From: Bacteroidota bacterium
GTDB taxonomy: Bacteria > Bacteroidota > Bacteroidia > Flavobacteriales_F > PHOS-HE28
Direction: 5' to 3'
Length of the DNA stretch: 6,605 nucleotides
Assembly (NCBI GenBank): GCA_023430325.1
Contig: JAEZAU010000005.1
Coordinates: 1 to 6,605, forward strand
The position numbers and the translations under genes are program-made. The notes below the pieces were generated by a model that saw only the letters and a list, made by a program, of their open reading frames with translations, did not search any database and was not told where the DNA came from. Below, one piece after another: positions 3,914-6,605 of the stretch; within the stretch, counting starts at the first letter, position 1; every line of letters starts with the position of its first letter.

Positions 3914-6605
3914 ATGCAAGAAGTACTTGCTGAAAGCGCGGTCGAAAGTAAGCAGATGACCGAGCTGCTCGAGGCTTTGACCGCATTGAAGCGCGGTAAG
4001 ACGGGCATCCGGCTTCCCTCGGAATGGACAGGCCTTTCAGGCCGTGTGGCCGATGCCTTCAACGAGGTGGTGGAAATGAATGAGCGCATGGCCGGGGAAC
4101 TGGCCAAGCTCAACAGGACCGTTGGCCGCGAAGGGCGCATCAATCAACGCCTGTTCATCGGGAACGTTTCAGGCTTCTGGGACGATTCGGTCTGCTCGGT
4201 GAACGAACTGATCGATCAGCTCATACATCCAACTACCGAGACAGCCCGTGTTATTGGAGCCGTGGCAAAAGGGGACCTGACGCAGACCATGGCCCTTGAG
4301 GTGGATGGTCGTCCGTTGCAGGGCCAGTTCCTCAAGACCGCCAAAACGATCAACCTCATGGTGGATCAGCTCGATTCCTTCGCGGCAGAGGTTACACGAG
4401 TGGCGCGGGAAGTAGGTACCGAGGGAAAACTTGGAGGCCAGGCGAAAGTGAAACGCGTGGCCGGTACATGGAAGGACCTTACGGATTCGGTGAACGTGAT
4501 GGCCGGTAATCTCACGGGCCAGGTACGGAACATTGCGGCAGTTGCAACCGCGGTAGCCAACGGTGACCTGTCCCAGAAGGTGACCGTGGATGTGAAAGGC
4601 GAGATCCAAGAACTGAAGACCACCATCAACAAGATGGTGGATCAGCTCCGATCGTTCGCATCGGAAGTAACGCGTGTGGCTCGCGAAGTTGGTACGGAAG
4701 GAAAGCTTGGCGGCCAGGCTCAGGTGGAAGGGGTTTCCGGAACATGGAAGGACCTTACCGATTCGGTGAACTTCATGGCATCGAACCTGACCACACAGGT
4801 TAGGGCCATCGCTGAAGTTACCACTGCCGTGGCCAAAGGTGACCTTGGCCGCAAGATCACAGTGGATGTGAAAGGAGAGATCCTTCAATTGAAGAACACC
4901 ATCAATACGATGGTGGATCAGCTCGGATCGTTCGCATCGGAAGTGACCCGTGTAGCTCGGGAAGTGGGTTCGGAAGGGAAACTCGGCGGGCAGGCGCGTG
5001 TGGAAGGTGTTTCAGGTACATGGAAGGATCTTACCGATTCGGTGAATTCCATGGCCTCGAACCTCACCAGCCAGGTGCGGAATATCGCGGAGGTGACCAC
5101 TGCTGTGGCGAAAGGCGATCTCAGCCGCAAGATCACCGTGGAGGTGAAGGGCGAGATCATGGAATTGAAGGACACCATCAACACCATGGTGGATCAGCTT
5201 TCATCCTTCGCATCTGAAGTAACGCGTGTGGCACTTGAAGTAGGTACCGAAGGAAAGCTCGGTGGCCAGGCGAACGTGGAAGGGGTCGCCGGTACATGGA
5301 AGGATCTTACGGACTCCGTGAACATGATGGCCGGTAACCTTACTGGCCAGGTGCGGAACATCGCCGAAGTGGCGACCGCCGTGGCGAACGGTGACCTTTC
5401 ACGCAAGATCACGGTACACGTTCAAGGAGAAATTCTCGAGTTGAAGAACACCATCAATACGATGGTGGATCAGCTCAACTCGTTCGCGGCAGAAGTGACA
5501 CGTGTTGCGCGCGAGGTTGGTACCGAAGGAAAGCTCGGCGGTCAGGCCGATGTACCGGGCGTGGGTGGAACCTGGAAGAACCTCACGGATTCCGTGAACT
5601 CCATGGCAAGTAACCTCACCAGCCAGGTGCGGAACATCGCGGAAGTGACCACCGCTGTAGCAAAAGGCGATCTGTCCAGGAAGATCACCGTGGATGTGAA
5701 AGGCGAGATCATGGAGCTGAAGGACACCATCAATACCATGGTGGATCAGCTTTCATCCTTCGCATCTGAGGTAACGCGTGTGGCGCTCGAAGTAGGAACT
5801 GAAGGAAAGCTCGGCGGCCAGGCGAACGTGGAAGGTGTCGCCGGTACATGGAAGAACCTTACGGATTCCGTGAACATGATGGCCGGTAACCTCACGGGCC
5901 AGGTGCGGAACATCGCCGAAGTGGCCACTGCGGTAGCGAATGGTGACTTGTCCCGGAAGATCACCGTACACGTACAGGGAGAAATTCTCGAGCTGAAGAA
6001 CACCATCAACACCATGGTGGATCAGCTCAACTCCTTCGCTGCGGAAGTGACGCGTGTAGCGCGTGAAGTAGGTACGGAAGGAAAGCTCGGTGGCCAGGCT
6101 GATGTACCCGGTGTTGCTGGTACTTGGAAGAACCTCACCGACTCGGTGAACTCCATGGCCAGCAACCTCACAAGTCAGGTGCGCAACATCGCGGAAGTAA
6201 CAACTGCAGTAGCAGGTGGTGACCTTTCCCGCAAGATCACGGTGGATGTAAAAGGCGAGATCCAGGAGTTGAAGGACACCATCAATACCATGGTGGATCA
6301 GCTTTCATCCTTCGCATCCGAAGTAACTCGTGTTGCGCGGGAAGTGGGTACGGAAGGAAAGCTCGGTGGCCAGGCGAACGTGGAAGGTGTGGCCGGTACA
6401 TGGAAGGATCTCACCGATTCGGTGAACTCCATGGCCAGTAACCTCACCAACCAGGTGCGTAACATCGCGGAAGTGACCACCGCCGTGGCCGGTGGTGACC
6501 TTTCGCGTAAGATCAATGTGGACGTAAAAGGGGAGATCCTCGAATTGAAGGACACCATCAATACGATGGTGGATCAGCTCCGATCTTTCGCGGCGGAAGT
6601 AACGC
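3914..6605 (+). CDS. Poly-HAMP sensor protein, probably a hybrid histidine kinase (N-terminal part)
   Basis: An open frame of 897 codons that continues past the right edge. It starts MQEVLAESAVESKQ and shows no signal peptide or membrane segment, so a cytosolic sensor is likely. Residues 1-52 include a HAMP-like half (KRGKTGIRLPSEWTGLSGRV). Residues 53-149 are a divergent 97-residue unit (VGREGRINQRL, then VAKGDLTQTMALEVDGRPLQ). From residue 150 there are eight perfect-length 92-residue repeats, with a ninth starting at 886. Each repeat holds two HAMP-like modules, one around VGTEGKLGGQA...GTWKDLTDSVN and one around VAxGDLSRKITVDVKGEI...INTMV. This architecture is that of Nik1/group III-like histidine kinases, in which HAMP chains relay osmotic or other stress signals to a kinase core. 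The kinase, ATPase and receiver domains are not in the window, so 'histidine kinase' is inferred. The start codon lies two bases after the preceding small ORF's stop. Confidence 0.9.
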   Translation, partial: MQEVLAESAVESKQMTELLEALTALKRGKTGIRLPSEWTGLSGRVADAFNEVVEMNERMAGELAKLNRTVGREGRINQRLFIGNVSGFWDDSVCSVNELIDQLIHPTTETARVIGAVAKGDLTQTMALEVDGRPLQGQFLKTAKTINLMVDQLDSFAAEVTRVAREVGTEGKLGGQAKVKRVAGTWKDLTDSVNVMAGNLTGQVRNIAAVATAVANGDLSQKVTVDVKGEIQELKTTINKMVDQLRSFASEVTRVAREVGTEGKLGGQAQVEGVSGTWKDLTDSVNFMASNLTTQVRAIAEVTTAVAKGDLGRKITVDVKGEILQLKNTINTMVDQLGSFASEVTRVAREVGSEGKLGGQARVEGVSGTWKDLTDSVNSMASNLTSQVRNIAEVTTAVAKGDLSRKITVEVKGEIMELKDTINTMVDQLSSFASEVTRVALEVGTEGKLGGQANVEGVAGTWKDLTDSVNMMAGNLTGQVRNIAEVATAVANGDLSRKITVHVQGEILELKNTINTMVDQLNSFAAEVTRVAREVGTEGKLGGQADVPGVGGTWKNLTDSVNSMASNLTSQVRNIAEVTTAVAKGDLSRKITVDVKGEIMELKDTINTMVDQLSSFASEVTRVALEVGTEGKLGGQANVEGVAGTWKNLTDSVNMMAGNLTGQVRNIAEVATAVANGDLSRKITVHVQGEILELKNTINTMVDQLNSFAAEVTRVAREVGTEGKLGGQADVPGVAGTWKNLTDSVNSMASNLTSQVRNIAEVTTAVAGGDLSRKITVDVKGEIQELKDTINTMVDQLSSFASEVTRVAREVGTEGKLGGQANVEGVAGTWKDLTDSVNSMASNLTNQVRNIAEVTTAVAGGDLSRKINVDVKGEILELKDTINTMVDQLRSFAAEVT
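5189..5740 (+). repeat. First copy of a 552-base two-unit super-repeat
   Basis: Units 4 and 5 of the HAMP array. Unit 4 carries the signature VALEVGTEG...NMMAGNLTGQ...VATAVANGDL...VHVQGEI. Unit 5 carries VAREVGTEG...ADVPGVGGTWKN...NSMASNLTSQ...VTTAVAKGDL...VDVKGEI. The same A-B order returns at 5741-6292. Confidence 0.8.
5741..6292 (+). repeat. Second copy of the 552-base two-unit super-repeat
   Basis: Units 6 and 7. By hand comparison unit 6 differs from unit 4 at about 27 of 276 bases but by only one residue (Asp to Asn in GTWKxLTD). Unit 7 differs from unit 5 by a few residues (VGG to VAG, AKGDL to AGGDL, EIM to EIQ). Unit 3 (4913-5188) resembles units 5 and 7, so the alternation covers units 3-7. 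Confidence 0.8.

Larger units (their letters stand above)
4361..6605 (+). repeat. Tandem 276-base repeat encoding 92-residue double-HAMP units
   Basis: Taking the GTG of the conserved VDQL as boundary, units begin at 4361, 4637, 4913, 5189, 5465, 5741, 6017, 6293 and 6569: exactly 276 bases each time, eight complete units and 37 bases of a ninth. There are no indels. Variation concentrates at a few positions: the residue after VDQL (D, R, G, S, N), A/S in SFAxEV, the residues around GGQAxVxG, xMAxNLTxQ, AxGDL and VDVKGEI. A divergent 97-residue unit precedes the array (4070-4360), lengthened by five residues in the VDGRPLQGQF segment. Confidence 0.95.

Noticed and set aside
4169..6561. Many minus-strand ORFs of 65-239 codons with similar products (for example starting MVLMVSF)
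   Set aside because: They are antisense shadows of the 276-base coding repeat, recurring because the repeat recurs. The plus frame is continuous and encodes recognisable HAMP modules.
4361..6605. CRISPR or satellite-like tandem repeat
   Set aside because: The period is 276 bases with no spacers, is a multiple of three, and copies vary mostly at silent sites. It is a protein-coding repeat.

Overview
The window most likely comes from a Bacteroidetes bacterium, perhaps Flavobacteriales-like, with moderately high GC. The clues are a LolA of Bacteroidetes type, genes that mostly lack Shine-Dalgarno sequences, and two matches to the Bacteroidetes -7 promoter consensus (TAnnTTTG), each about 20 bases upstream of a minus-strand start codon. 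The taxonomy is an inference; no rRNA or other marker gene is present.

Layout. Positions 1-3417 hold six genes, all on the minus strand. In transcription order from the right they are: a SET-domain lysine methyltransferase (3417-2935), a LolA-like periplasmic lipoprotein carrier (2854-2207), a secreted protein of unknown function (2128-1343), a small hypothetical protein (1251-982), an OsmC-family peroxide reductase (933-520), and the N-terminal 130 codons of a conserved protein of unknown function that runs off the left edge (392 to <1). The gaps are short (about 50-130 bases) and several hold perfect inverted repeats, so this may be a string of small transcription units rather than one operon.

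Positions 3418-3731 contain no convincing gene. They hold a predicted promoter for the SET gene and one palindrome. On the plus strand a possible 59-codon ORF (3732-3911) ends two bases before the ATG of a very large ORF (3914 to >6605). That ORF encodes the N-terminal 897 residues of a poly-HAMP signalling protein, the sensor portion typical of Nik1/group III-like hybrid histidine kinases. From 4361 onward it consists of eight complete, indel-free 92-residue (276-base) repeats and the start of a ninth. Any kinase or receiver domain would lie beyond the right edge.

The main points of interest are the length and regularity of the poly-HAMP chain, a two-unit (552-base) super-period inside it whose copies differ almost only at silent sites, and the small ORF abutting its start, which could be a frameshifted native N-terminus. 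The other genes look like ordinary housekeeping or stress genes plus two proteins of unknown function. I see no mobile element, CRISPR array, tRNA or rRNA.
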